8,875 bases of DNA from CAZXDS01 sp964639525. Its GTDB lineage: Bacteria > Bacteroidota > Ignavibacteria > Ignavibacteriales > Melioribacteraceae. The stretch's first letter is position 1. The number at the start of each line of letters is the position of its first letter. The notes beneath the pieces are model-generated. The model did no database searches, had not been told where the DNA came from, and was given only the letters and a program-made list of their open reading frames with translations. A program made the position numbers and the translations under genes. Below, piece by piece: positions 1-6,594 of this stretch. The stretch lies in the NCBI GenBank assembly GCA_964639525.1, contig CAZXDS010000146.1:1-8875 (forward strand), written 5' to 3'.

Positions 1-7
1 TTTTTTA

Positions 8-919
8 TTAGTTTTTCTTATTAAAGATAGTGTATCTTTGTGGGTAACTCAATACATTAATATTAAAAATTTTATATCCGTCTTTTTTAAAACTTTTTCT
101 AATAGCAGTAATAGCCTTTCCCAATTTTTTCTTTCTATCAGAGTTGGGCAAGTTTATTGCTTTATTATTAATATCCAGTTCATTAGCGCCTTTCCAATCT
201 AAACTAATTCGCTTTATTACTTTCTTTTTTAACTCACCCAAATACCCGTACAAGTTATCTTCAACAGCATCAAGAAATTTTGTAGCACGCCTTTTCATTT
301 TTTGCTTGGCATCCGAAGTCCATACCCAACTATCATTATTTTTTTTCGCTACATTGGGCTGGTATAAAACATCAGTAATAAAACATTTTTTATCCTTACT
401 CGATTTAGTAAAATAAAAGTAATAAACACCTTTAATTGAAGGCTGCACATCTTTCGAATATACTAAGTCCGAACTGTTACATCCCCAAACACGGACTTTT
501 AAATTTTTACCACCACGAGCACGTGCCTCGTCCATGGCTCTATTTTTAGCTTTTTCATGTGTATCCGCAGTTCCCCAGCCATATAAACCCGGATTTCTTT
601 TATCTACAACAAATACTCCACATCCGCCTTTAAACCGGAGGACAATATGACCATTACCGCCTTTCCTCTTACATTCTTTAAGTGCTCGCCTATCCGCTTC
701 ATCTTGGGACTTATAGTTAACCGCCCAGCCGTATCGTTCACCGTTTATTCTGTCAATTGCTAAACTTGCGTAATTTCCTTTCCCTTTATGCTGTTTATTT
801 TGAGCAATACTCTGTGTCGATGACAACAGAATAAATAATGTTACCAGTAGTAAAATTGGTAAATGCAATTTGTAATAATTAGTAGCTCTTTTCGTAGATT
901 CTATCTTTTTTGTTTTCAT
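8..919 (-). CDS. Secreted DUF4189-domain protein with an extra C-terminal domain
   Basis: This 303-residue protein begins with a basic stretch and a hydrophobic segment at about residues 18-38. A likely signal-peptidase cleavage site follows near SIA-Q (residues 37-40), so it should be exported. Residues 49-147 match the DUF4189 pattern: YASLAID, then YGWAVNY, a helix of the form EADRRALKEC, a strand ending in GGCGVFVV, then YGWGTADTHEKAKNRAMDEA. C83, C100 and C147 could form disulfides after export. DUF4189 has no settled biochemical role. Residues about 160-303 are lysine-rich and outside DUF4189, and they resemble the neighbouring 135-residue secreted protein (GVYYFYF ... FITDVLY ... FKKDGYKIFNINV). 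The ATG directly follows the TAA of a coding-like fragment upstream, and a weak GAGAA lies about 5 nt before it. The stop codon falls just inside the window edge. The family call is fairly sure; the function is unknown. Confidence 0.8.
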   Translation of the reverse strand: MKTKKIESTKRATNYYKLHLPILLLVTLFILLSSTQSIAQNKQHKGKGNYASLAIDRINGERYGWAVNYKSQDEADRRALKECKRKGGNGHIVLRFKGGCGVFVVDKRNPGLYGWGTADTHEKAKNRAMDEARARGGKNLKVRVWGCNSSDLVYSKDVQPSIKGVYYFYFTKSSKDKKCFITDVLYQPNVAKKNNDSWVWTSDAKQKMKRRATKFLDAVEDNLYGYLGELKKKVIKRISLDWKGANELDINNKAINLPNSDRKKKLGKAITAIRKSFKKDGYKIFNINVLSYPQRYTIFNKKN

Positions 920-1123
920 TTATTTCTCGCATTTATAATAAAAATTACGGATATATTTTATCCTAAAATTATCTTTCCTGTAATCTGCAATGATTTCATC
1001 CCTCGCTACTACATCTACTTTGTTAAATGAGCTAATCAAACATTCCCATTCTTTCAATTCAATATTTGAAATAGCAATCCCCAAGTTCTTACAAAATAAC
1101 TTTGAATATTCCCGTTCTATTTT
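920..1123 (-). pseudogene. Coding-like fragment without a standard start (possible gene remnant or small non-ATG gene)
   Basis: Read on the minus strand, these bases are 67 sense codons ending in TAA, and the ATG of the DUF4189 gene follows directly in the same frame. The translation looks protein-like (for example IELKEWECLISSFNKVDVV and ARDEIIADYRKDNFRIKYIR), with many GAT, GAA, GTA and AAA codons. There is no ATG. The only plausible start is a TTG at 1084, which would give 54 residues and has no good ribosome binding site. An in-frame TAG at 1126-1124 and a TAA further upstream close the frame, and the translation beyond each stop still looks protein-like. A gene decayed by nonsense mutations, or a small gene with an unusual start, are both possible. 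An open frame of this length can also arise by chance in AT-rich DNA. I do not recognise the family. Confidence 0.35.
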
Positions 1124-1199
1124 CTACGTATATCCAAAACGAAAAATATTCAAAGTCTTATGTTACAATTCTAAATCCAATAGCAGGAAAAACTTATTT

Positions 1200-1607
1200 T
1201 TAGTAACCGGTAAAATTTGTATAAATAACTCTAAAATCATTTCTTTTTAAACTTGCAATTCTTTTATCTCTAGACCTATTGGCTTTTCTTTTCGTTTTAT
1301 ATCTACCCCAAACACAATACCTATTTGCTCCTTGTCCGTGTGCTGCATAATTAAACTTTGGGAAATGAGCATTAGCATAATTCATAAAATCACTGCACGC
1401 TGGCTTTTCACTTGAATAAAATACCTTTGTAATTAGAGCAGCATTTTTTGTTTTTCTGTTAACCATTCCGTCAAGTACTAAGTAATAATATCCACCACGT
1501 GCACTTGATAATTCTGAATTGTCGCTATTACCATGACTTATCCATGTAAAACTAGATAATAGCAAAATGGCTGCCAGACTTATCGTAATTATTAATGATT
1601 TTTTCAT
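1200..1607 (-). CDS. Small secreted hypothetical protein (135 aa)
   Basis: The product begins MKKSL followed by a hydrophobic core (residues 5-20), a typical Sec signal peptide without a lipobox, so the mature protein is probably periplasmic or extracellular. The mature part has a Tyr-rich strand (GGYYYLVLDG, residues 38-47), then LITKVFYSS (58-66), two cysteines (C71 and C98) that could form a disulfide, and a basic helix-strand end (RDKRIASLKRNDFRVIYTNF, 113-132). Both the tyrosine-rich start and the basic end resemble the C-terminal half of the DUF4189 protein downstream. The start is well supported: AAGGA lies 8 nt before the ATG. I do not recognise a named family. It is followed in the same direction by the start-less fragment and the DUF4189 gene, so co-transcription is likely. 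Function unknown. Confidence 0.75.
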   Translation of the reverse strand: MKKSLIITISLAAILLLSSFTWISHGNSDNSELSSARGGYYYLVLDGMVNRKTKNAALITKVFYSSEKPACSDFMNYANAHFPKFNYAAHGQGANRYCVWGRYKTKRKANRSRDKRIASLKRNDFRVIYTNFTGY

Positions 1608-1915
1608 TTTATTTATCCTTTATATTTATTATACCTACTCTTTTACAGGATTTTCGGCTTGCTCCTTAGTTGATGCTAAATTGTTTCCACAATAATTATT
1701 TCATATTATTCTATTCACAACTATTTATCCGATATGCTGTCTGCTTTCGATATGAGAAAATAATACAAAAGGTGCAAAATAAAAGTTTAATGTCGTGAAT
1801 GACAAATAAAACGGCACGAAATACAGATTTTAGTAATTTACAATCGTAATCATTTTTTGAAAATCAAAAAAAAGTGTGAATTTTAACTTTGGATTGTTCG
1901 TTAAAACGAGATTTA
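1608..1915. other. AT-rich upstream region of the 135-residue secreted protein gene; no gene seen
   Basis: No open frame with coding character was found on either strand. The stretch holds the AAGGA ribosome binding site of the minus-strand gene (complement of 1616-1620) and should contain its promoter, but I could not find a convincing promoter on the minus strand. Two direct copies of CGATATG lie at 1730-1736 and 1748-1754, 18 bp apart. They could be an operator, but 7-bp repeats occur by chance at this base composition. A short TCGTG/CACGA inverted repeat near 1795-1820 is too weak to call. Confidence 0.4.
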
Positions 1916-1934
1916 TGTGTATGATTTATACACA
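1916..1934. repeat. Inverted repeat, 7-bp stem with 5-nt loop
   Basis: TGTGTAT and ATACACA are perfect inverted copies separated by GATTT. This is the first of a run of hairpins in the spacer between the LytTR regulator gene and the 135-residue secreted protein gene. No U-tract follows on either strand, so it is not an intrinsic terminator. It could be an operator-like palindrome or part of a structured RNA. Confidence 0.5.
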
Positions 1935-1955
1935 AAGCAAAGTGGTTTTTCACAG

Positions 1956-1971
1956 AATCCGAGATCGGATT
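1956..1971. repeat. Inverted repeat, AATCCG / CGGATT around AGAT
   Basis: A perfect 6-bp stem with a 4-nt loop; the flanks allow one wobble pair and one further A-T pair. On the plus strand it is followed by TTTACAAAAATTTT, a broken T-run that is a poor terminator. It belongs to the same cluster of hairpins as its neighbours at 1916-1934, 2061-2106 and 2109-2128. Confidence 0.45.
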
Positions 1972-1996
1972 TTACAAAAATTTTCTCCATGCCTAC

Positions 1997-2058
1997 CGGC
2001 TGCAATGCTGTCAACTTAAGCGAACAAATGTGGCTGAAGCCGTTTTTGTTTTTTATAT
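1997..2058 (+). terminator. Possible weak terminator-like structure (CGGCT/AGCCG plus T-tract)
   Basis: CGGCT at 1997-2001 can pair with AGCCG at 2038-2042, and a long T-rich tract (TTTTTGTTTTTT, 2043-2054) follows directly. The stem is only 5 bp and the enclosed loop is 36 nt, so folding is doubtful. A smaller GGC-TGAA-GCC hairpin at 2032-2041 is an alternative. No plus-strand gene upstream obviously needs a terminator here, so if real it would end an unrecognised plus-strand transcript from the hairpin region. Confidence 0.2.
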
Positions 2059-2060
2059 TT

Positions 2061-2106
2061 ATTACCGTCGCTTATCCAAAGGATTCTGCGAAAAAGCGAC
2101 GGTAAT
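2061..2106. repeat. Strong 13-bp inverted repeat with a nested hairpin in its loop
   Basis: ATTACCGTCGCTT (2061-2073) and AAGCGACGGTAAT (2094-2106) are perfect inverted copies. The 20-nt loop contains a second small hairpin, ATCC-AAA-GGAT (2074-2084). Neither strand has a T-tract after the stem (the T-rich run lies before it on the plus strand), so it does not look like a standard intrinsic terminator. It is noticeably more GC-rich than the surrounding DNA. A palindromic repeat element or a structured RNA segment is possible. Confidence 0.6.
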
Positions 2107-2108
2107 TG

Positions 2109-2128
2109 CCGTTGCCTTTAGGCAACGG
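2109..2128. repeat. Perfect 8-bp hairpin CCGTTGCC-TTTA-GGCAACGG
   Basis: The arms CCGTTGCC and GGCAACGG are perfect inverted copies around a TTTA tetraloop, starting two bases after the 13-bp stem. It lies about 40 nt past the stop codon of the LytTR regulator gene on the minus strand, so it could contribute to 3' end formation or mRNA stability there. On that strand it is followed by CAATTACCG and only later by a short CTTTTTC run, which is not a good intrinsic terminator. Confidence 0.55.
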
Positions 2129-2169
2129 ACCAAATAAAGCAAAGACAATGATGGCTTTAGTAAAAAGAA

Positions 2170-3966
2170 TCAGTTCCTGTTTACTAACTCATACAGATTA
2201 TTTTTGTACGTTCTGCTCATTTTTATAACGTTGTCATTAACAAGTGCAACATCTTGCAGAGAAAATGATTTAATATGTCTGATGTTAATAATATTAGACC
2301 TGTGAATTTGAACAAATTGGTTTGCCGGAAGTAATTCTAAAATATCCTTTAAGTTTTTTCTTTCAATTACGTGAGAAGATTTATCAAGCAAATGGTAATA
2401 CAAATAATGTCCGCTTGAAGTGATGTGAATAATGTTTTTGAATTCAATTCTTTTATTATTTACAAAAATAAATCCGTCATCTTCCGTTTCCTGTTTCTCA
2501 ATTTCTCTCAAATCTGCTGTTAATTTTTCAATTATTAATTTATGCTCTTGTTTTTCTTCAAGTAATTGATTTGAGACACTTTTTTGACTTTTATACTTTT
2601 TAATGACAATAAGACTTAGAGAAACCAACAGAAAAATTCCAATACTAAAAATAGACAACATAATAAGACCATATTTTTGTGTCTTTTTATTTTGAGCAAC
2701 TTTTTCTTCCATTTGTCCAATATTGTATCTTGCCCGCATATCAATTTTTGTTCTATCCTTAACATAATTCCGCATTCTATCTTGAAAATCGGCATGCTTT
2801 TTCAAATAGGATAATGCCTTTCCGGTATTTCCAAGTGAATCATAAGCCATAGAAATTATTTTATAAGTGTCCTGAAGCATATTCCCGAGTCGATTATTAT
2901 TTGCAAAATTTATTACGGAATCAGCTAAATTGATGCTTCTATAAAATTTTCCTGTGGCAAAATAGAGTTTCACAATCGACATATTTGAAAGCATAGTCTG
3001 TACTCGGTCATGCAATTTTTGTGAAATACGTAAAGCTTCTTTGCTCAGTTTTTTTGCTTCTCTAAAATTTTTCTTTTGCAAATAAATTTTAGATAATTCT
3101 AAATAAGGAACCACACTTGCCGGATGGTCAGGAATGGATTCGGAAAGTTTAACAGCTTTACGGTAATAATATTCTGCCGAATCTTTCTTTCCCCAAATAC
3201 TAAAATTGTTTGCTTTGTTTCCGATTAAACTTATCCTAAACTCGTCTCTAATATTTTTAGTACCAAGTGCTTTGTTATAGGCTTCATCAGCTTGGTCAAA
3301 TTTGTGCAGTCTGCTATACATAGTTCCAATATTGAAGTAAGCATTTGCAACTGAAAAGGGATTATTTTTATCAAGAGAAACTAATAACTCAAAATTTTTA
3401 ATTGCCGAATTATAATCACCGAGCTGTCTATATAAAACTCCGAGATTACCACGAACACCTATTTGCATCTTTTCATTTCCAGCAGAAATAAGTTCATTAA
3501 GTAAACTTTCAAAGCCGTTTTTTGCTTCTTCAACATGATGTGAACGCCACAAAGATAAACAGTAAAGATTTTTTGCGGAAAAATAATATTTGCTAAATCC
3601 GGGTTTCTCTTTCACTTGGGAAATAAAATTTCTAAAATAAAGCTTTGAACTGTCAAACTTTAGCTCGTTAAAAAATGCTCGTCCTTTTAATAGCATACCA
3701 AGATATTTTGCAGAATCACTATCTTCCTTAATTCCACGCTTATATAATAATTCACCATAATAATAAGTGCTGTCGAACTCTGATTTTGGAAACGCAGTGC
3801 CCATTTCATAAGTTAATTCAATACTTTTTTTGTTTTTTAAAAAATCTTTTCGGATTTGATTAAAATCAGGCAAGTCTTGCGAAGTTACTGTACTAAATGT
3901 AATAAACACAAGGATTGCAATTAGACAGGCAACAATAACTTTATTCTTATTTTTGATTTCTTTCAT
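2170..3966 (-). CDS. Membrane-anchored TPR protein with C-terminal LytTR DNA-binding domain
   Basis: A 598-residue one-component regulator. Residues about 9-29 are a hydrophobic signal or anchor. Residues about 90-400 are helical TPR-like repeats, clearest at 173-203 (GNLGVLYRQLGDYNSAIKNF), 207-235 (YFNIGTMYSRLHKFDQADEA), 287-318 and 366-398. A membrane helix follows at about 432-456, then a basic stop (KKYKSQKS) and a glutamate/lysine-rich coiled coil (462-495). Residues 498-597 are a LytTR domain, with the typical FVQIHRSNIINIRHI (551-565). The layout predicts TPRs outside the cytoplasm and a DNA-binding domain held at the inner membrane face. There is no receiver domain and no histidine kinase nearby, so it probably senses a ligand or protein directly. 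The ATG has no visible ribosome binding site. It is divergent from trpS and points toward the secreted-protein genes, which are conceivable targets. Confidence 0.85.
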   Translation of the reverse strand: MKEIKNKNKVIVACLIAILVFITFSTVTSQDLPDFNQIRKDFLKNKKSIELTYEMGTAFPKSEFDSTYYYGELLYKRGIKEDSDSAKYLGMLLKGRAFFNELKFDSSKLYFRNFISQVKEKPGFSKYYFSAKNLYCLSLWRSHHVEEAKNGFESLLNELISAGNEKMQIGVRGNLGVLYRQLGDYNSAIKNFELLVSLDKNNPFSVANAYFNIGTMYSRLHKFDQADEAYNKALGTKNIRDEFRISLIGNKANNFSIWGKKDSAEYYYRKAVKLSESIPDHPASVVPYLELSKIYLQKKNFREAKKLSKEALRISQKLHDRVQTMLSNMSIVKLYFATGKFYRSINLADSVINFANNNRLGNMLQDTYKIISMAYDSLGNTGKALSYLKKHADFQDRMRNYVKDRTKIDMRARYNIGQMEEKVAQNKKTQKYGLIMLSIFSIGIFLLVSLSLIVIKKYKSQKSVSNQLLEEKQEHKLIIEKLTADLREIEKQETEDDGFIFVNNKRIEFKNIIHITSSGHYLYYHLLDKSSHVIERKNLKDILELLPANQFVQIHRSNIINIRHIKSFSLQDVALVNDNVIKMSRTYKNNLYELVNRN

Positions 3967-4194
3967 TTTAATTTTAAATATTTTTGTTTTTATTATTGCA
4001 GTTATAAAGGTTTAAATATTATTTATAAAAAATAGAAAATTTTCTCGTAGTTTATGATTTTATTAACAAATAAAAATATAAGAAAGCAATCTTTGCGAAA
4101 CAATTTTTTGATTACATTCTTAAAATCAGATTTTAAATAATTCAAAAACTTTGAAGTAAAATCATTATTTTTACAGGTTATTCATAATAATCAT
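3967..4194. promoter_or_regulatory. Divergent AT-rich spacer between the LytTR regulator and trpS
   Basis: This 228-bp spacer must hold the promoters of two divergent transcripts. A loose sigma-70-like pair for trpS is TTGATT at 4108-4113 and TTTAAA at 4132-4137 (18-bp spacing); the second box matches only 4 of 6 consensus bases. I found no clear Bacteroidota-type TTTG/TAnnTTTG promoter on either strand and no leader hairpin, T-box element or attenuator, although trpS in some bacteria is controlled that way. No gene is visible in it. Confidence 0.3.
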
Positions 4195-5199
4195 TTGGAA
4201 AAATTAACATTGGAAAACAAAGGCAAAAAGCGAATATTAAGCGGGATGCGTCCTACCGGGAAATTACACATTGGGCATTATGTGGGTGCATTGGAAAATT
4301 GGGTAAAATTACAAGATGAATATGAAAATTATCATCTTATTGCGGATTATCATGTGTTAACGACTAATTTAAAAACGGATGAAATTTACCGGAACACAAT
4401 TGAAATGGTAATTGACTGGCTTGCTTGCGGATTAAATCCTGAAAAAAGCCCGATGTTTAGGCAATCCCAAATTAAAGAGCATACTGAATTATTCTTAATT
4501 TTTACAATGTTAATTACAACTGCACGCTTGGAACGTAATCCTACAGTGAAAGAACAAGTGCGGTCATTGAATATTGAAAATATTATTTACGGTCATCTCG
4601 GTTATCCTGTTCTGCAGTCGGCAGATATTTTATTGTATCGCGGGCAAGCGGTTCCGGTTGGAGAAGACCAAGTTCCACACGTTGAAATTACACGGGAAAT
4701 TGCTCGTAAGTTTAATAAACTTTACGGCTATATTTTCCCGTTACCAGAACCGCTGCTTACAAAGTTTGCCCGTCTTCCGGGTCTTGACGGTAATTCCAAA
4801 ATGAGTAAATCGTTAAATAATACAATATTACTTTCGGATAACGCCGATGCAGTTCAGAAAAAAATTAGGAAAGCGAAAACCGATCCGCAAAAAATAAGGC
4901 GGAACGATCCCGGACATCCGGAAGTTTGTACCATATTTACCTATCATAAAAGCTTTAATCCTACTGAAATAAGTGAAATTGAAACTGATTGCCGTTCCGG
5001 TGTTTTAGGCTGTGCCGATTGCAAACTTAATTGTACCGGGAAAATTAATGAATTCCTTTCACCTATTATTGAGAAAAGAAATTATTACGAACAACACATT
5101 GATGAAGTAAAAGATATTCTGCTTGCCGGTGAAAAAAAAGCTAAAGCCGAGGCGGAATTGACAATGGAAAAAGTTCATCAGCAAATGAAATTGGGATAA
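4195..5199 (+). CDS. trpS: Tryptophanyl-tRNA synthetase, iron-sulfur type
   Basis: A class I aminoacyl-tRNA synthetase that joins tryptophan to tRNA(Trp) in the cytoplasm. Its 334 residues are a normal length. The HIGH signature is H25-I-G-H28 within GKLHIGHYVGAL, and KMSKS is at 202-206. The stretch from 245 to 276 has C245, C266, C273 and C276 spaced C-x20-C-x6-C-x2-C, with one more at C280. This closely matches the [4Fe-4S] cluster motif described in Thermotoga maritima TrpRS (C-x22-C-x6-C-x2-C). No in-frame ATG occurs before M18, which lies inside the conserved SGMRPTGK block, so translation must start at TTG 4195 or TTG 4210. The second has GGAA about 10 nt before it. It is the first gene of the cluster; the scpA start lies 3 nt after its stop. 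The identity is secure, the cluster strongly suggested. Confidence 0.96.
   Translation: MEKLTLENKGKKRILSGMRPTGKLHIGHYVGALENWVKLQDEYENYHLIADYHVLTTNLKTDEIYRNTIEMVIDWLACGLNPEKSPMFRQSQIKEHTELFLIFTMLITTARLERNPTVKEQVRSLNIENIIYGHLGYPVLQSADILLYRGQAVPVGEDQVPHVEITREIARKFNKLYGYIFPLPEPLLTKFARLPGLDGNSKMSKSLNNTILLSDNADAVQKKIRKAKTDPQKIRRNDPGHPEVCTIFTYHKSFNPTEISEIETDCRSGVLGCADCKLNCTGKINEFLSPIIEKRNYYEQHIDEVKDILLAGEKKAKAEAELTMEKVHQQMKLG
5193..5196 (+). promoter_or_regulatory. Ribosome binding site deciding the scpA TTG start
   Basis: GGGA at 5193-5196 lies at the end of trpS, 6 nt before TTG 5203. This supports TTG as the scpA start and places its ribosome binding site inside the upstream coding sequence, as expected for coupled translation. 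Confidence 0.5.
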
Positions 5200-5202
5200 C
5201 AA

Positions 5203-5913
5203 TTGTATAAAATAAATTTGCCAAAATTTGAAGGTCCGCTTGATTTACTTCTCTTTTTCATTAAAAGGGATGAATTGGATATCTATGATATTCCGATTTC
5301 TACAATTACAAGTGAATTTATTGAATACGTAAAATTGATTGAAAAATTGGATCTTGAAATTGCCGGAGATTTTATTTTAATGGCGTCAACTTTGATGCAG
5401 ATTAAAGCAAGAATGCTTCTCCCTAAAGAAGTTGATGAAAAAGGTTCTGAAATTGATCCGAGAGCTGAATTGGTTGCTGCACTTTTGGAATATAAACGAT
5501 ACAAGGAAATGTCGGATGAGTTTTCATATTTTGAAGCTAATCAGCGTAAAATAAATTTTCGCGGAAATTTTGAACTGGATCCCAAAGAAAAAGTTGAAAA
5601 TGTGGAAATACTTCTGAAAAATATTTCTGTTTATGATTTGATGAAGGCGTTCAAAAAAGCAATTGAGGAAAGACCGAAGGAATATGTTCACGAAATTGTT
5701 AGAGAAAATTTTACAATAGAAGAACAAGGCGAATTTATTATGGAGAAATTGATTTTTAAGAGCAGTCTTACATTTGTTGAGCTAGTAAAAACTCTTCGTG
5801 ATAAAATTCAAATGATAGTTACATTTATTGCAATTTTGGAACTTGTTCGTTCCGGAAAAATCGGATTGCGGGAATCACCTAATTTTAATGATTTTGAAAT
5901 TGTGAGTATTTAA
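5203..5913 (+). CDS. scpA: Segregation and condensation protein A
   Basis: This is the kleisin subunit that bridges Smc heads and binds an ScpB dimer, forming the bacterial condensin used in chromosome compaction and segregation. Residues 7-45 are the diagnostic N-terminal block (PKFEGPLDLLLFFIKRDELD, then IPISTITSEFI). Residues 60-74 (MASTLMQIKARMLLP) continue the N-terminal Smc-binding helices. Residues about 120-165 are the charged linker, and residues about 175-235 the C-terminal winged helix (FVELVKTLRDKIQMIVTFIA). At 236 residues it is a normal length. The start is TTG, fixed by GGGA 6 nt upstream and by the conserved motif only a few residues in. The next ATG lies well inside the gene. 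The scpB start codon follows its TAA directly, so the two partners should be made in step. Confidence 0.95.
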   Translation: MYKINLPKFEGPLDLLLFFIKRDELDIYDIPISTITSEFIEYVKLIEKLDLEIAGDFILMASTLMQIKARMLLPKEVDEKGSEIDPRAELVAALLEYKRYKEMSDEFSYFEANQRKINFRGNFELDPKEKVENVEILLKNISVYDLMKAFKKAIEERPKEYVHEIVRENFTIEEQGEFIMEKLIFKSSLTFVELVKTLRDKIQMIVTFIAILELVRSGKIGLRESPNFNDFEIVSI

Positions 5914-6594
5914 ATGGAAGAAATTTATATTTCAATAATTGAAGCATTAATATTTGCATCTGATGAACCGATTCCTGCAACTGAAATAGTTAATGCAATT
6001 CAGGACATTGATGGAGATGAAATAAGCGTTACACCAAACGATGTTGAGCAAGCTTTTAACTTACTAAATGAAAAGTATGATACTAACGGCAAAGCTTTTA
6101 GGATAATGAAAATAGCAAATGGTTATTCATTTGCCACGAGACCGGAATATGCTAAATACGTGGGATATCTTTCTTCTGTAAAAAGTAAGCGTAGGCTATC
6201 GCAAGCGGCACTTGAAACCCTTGCTATTATTGCTTATAAGCAGCCGATTACTAAACCCGAAGTTGAAACAATCAGAGGTGTTAACGCTGATTATATGATT
6301 AATACTTTGTTGGAAAAAAAACTCGTTACAATTAAAGGTCGGGCGGAAACTGTTGGGAGACCTTTGCTTTACACTACAACAGCAGAGTTTCTTAAATATT
6401 TTGGATTGAATACGTTAAAAGATTTACCAAAGCCGAGAGAAATTGAAGATATTATGAAAGATGCTGATTTTCTTGAGCAGAAAAGAAAAATAATGATGAA
6501 TGCAATTGAAGAAGATTTGGAAAACGATACTAATTTTGAAGATGATGAAAAAACAGTGAAAGAGGATGAGAATAATTATGATGAGACTGAATAA
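5914..6594 (+). CDS. scpB: Segregation and condensation protein B
   Basis: This is the dimeric winged-helix partner of ScpA in the Smc-ScpAB condensin. The N-terminal wing begins at EEIYISIIEALIFASDEPI (residues 2-20). The second winged helix carries the diagnostic LSQAALETLAIIAYKQPITK (95-114) followed by EVETIRGV (116-123), and the strand GRAETVGRPLLYTTT (142-156). The family core ends near 190. Beyond it residues 199-226 form a strongly acidic, presumably disordered tail, and its last codons overlap the next gene. Total length is 226. The start is an ATG placed directly after the scpA stop (TAA-ATG), which suggests translational coupling. Identity is secure from the motif set and from its place next to scpA. 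Confidence 0.95.
   Translation: MEEIYISIIEALIFASDEPIPATEIVNAIQDIDGDEISVTPNDVEQAFNLLNEKYDTNGKAFRIMKIANGYSFATRPEYAKYVGYLSSVKSKRRLSQAALETLAIIAYKQPITKPEVETIRGVNADYMINTLLEKKLVTIKGRAETVGRPLLYTTTAEFLKYFGLNTLKDLPKPREIEDIMKDADFLEQKRKIMMNAIEEDLENDTNFEDDEKTVKEDENNYDETE

Noticed and set aside
144..416. 90-codon plus-strand open frame
   Set aside because: Lies wholly inside the minus-strand DUF4189 gene, which has signal peptide and family support; a shadow.
990..1250. 86-codon plus-strand open frame
   Set aside because: No ribosome binding site; it overlaps the end of the 135-residue gene and lies opposite a more protein-like minus-strand frame. Most likely an AT-rich shadow.
1995..2045. Integron attC-like recombination site
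   Set aside because: The paired CGGCT/AGCCG looked suggestive, but the core-site consensus ends and the required bulged arm layout are absent, and no cassette array surrounds it.
1917..2105. 62-codon plus-strand open frame starting with GTG
   Set aside because: It runs through three inverted repeats, has no ribosome binding site, and its composition is explained by the hairpin arms. Translated homologues would have to be found before calling it a gene.
1..2169. Possible defence, toxin-antitoxin or mobile-element island
   Set aside because: No transposase, integrase, nuclease, recognisable toxin or antitoxin family, or flanking attachment repeats are visible; only small exported proteins and intergenic hairpins.
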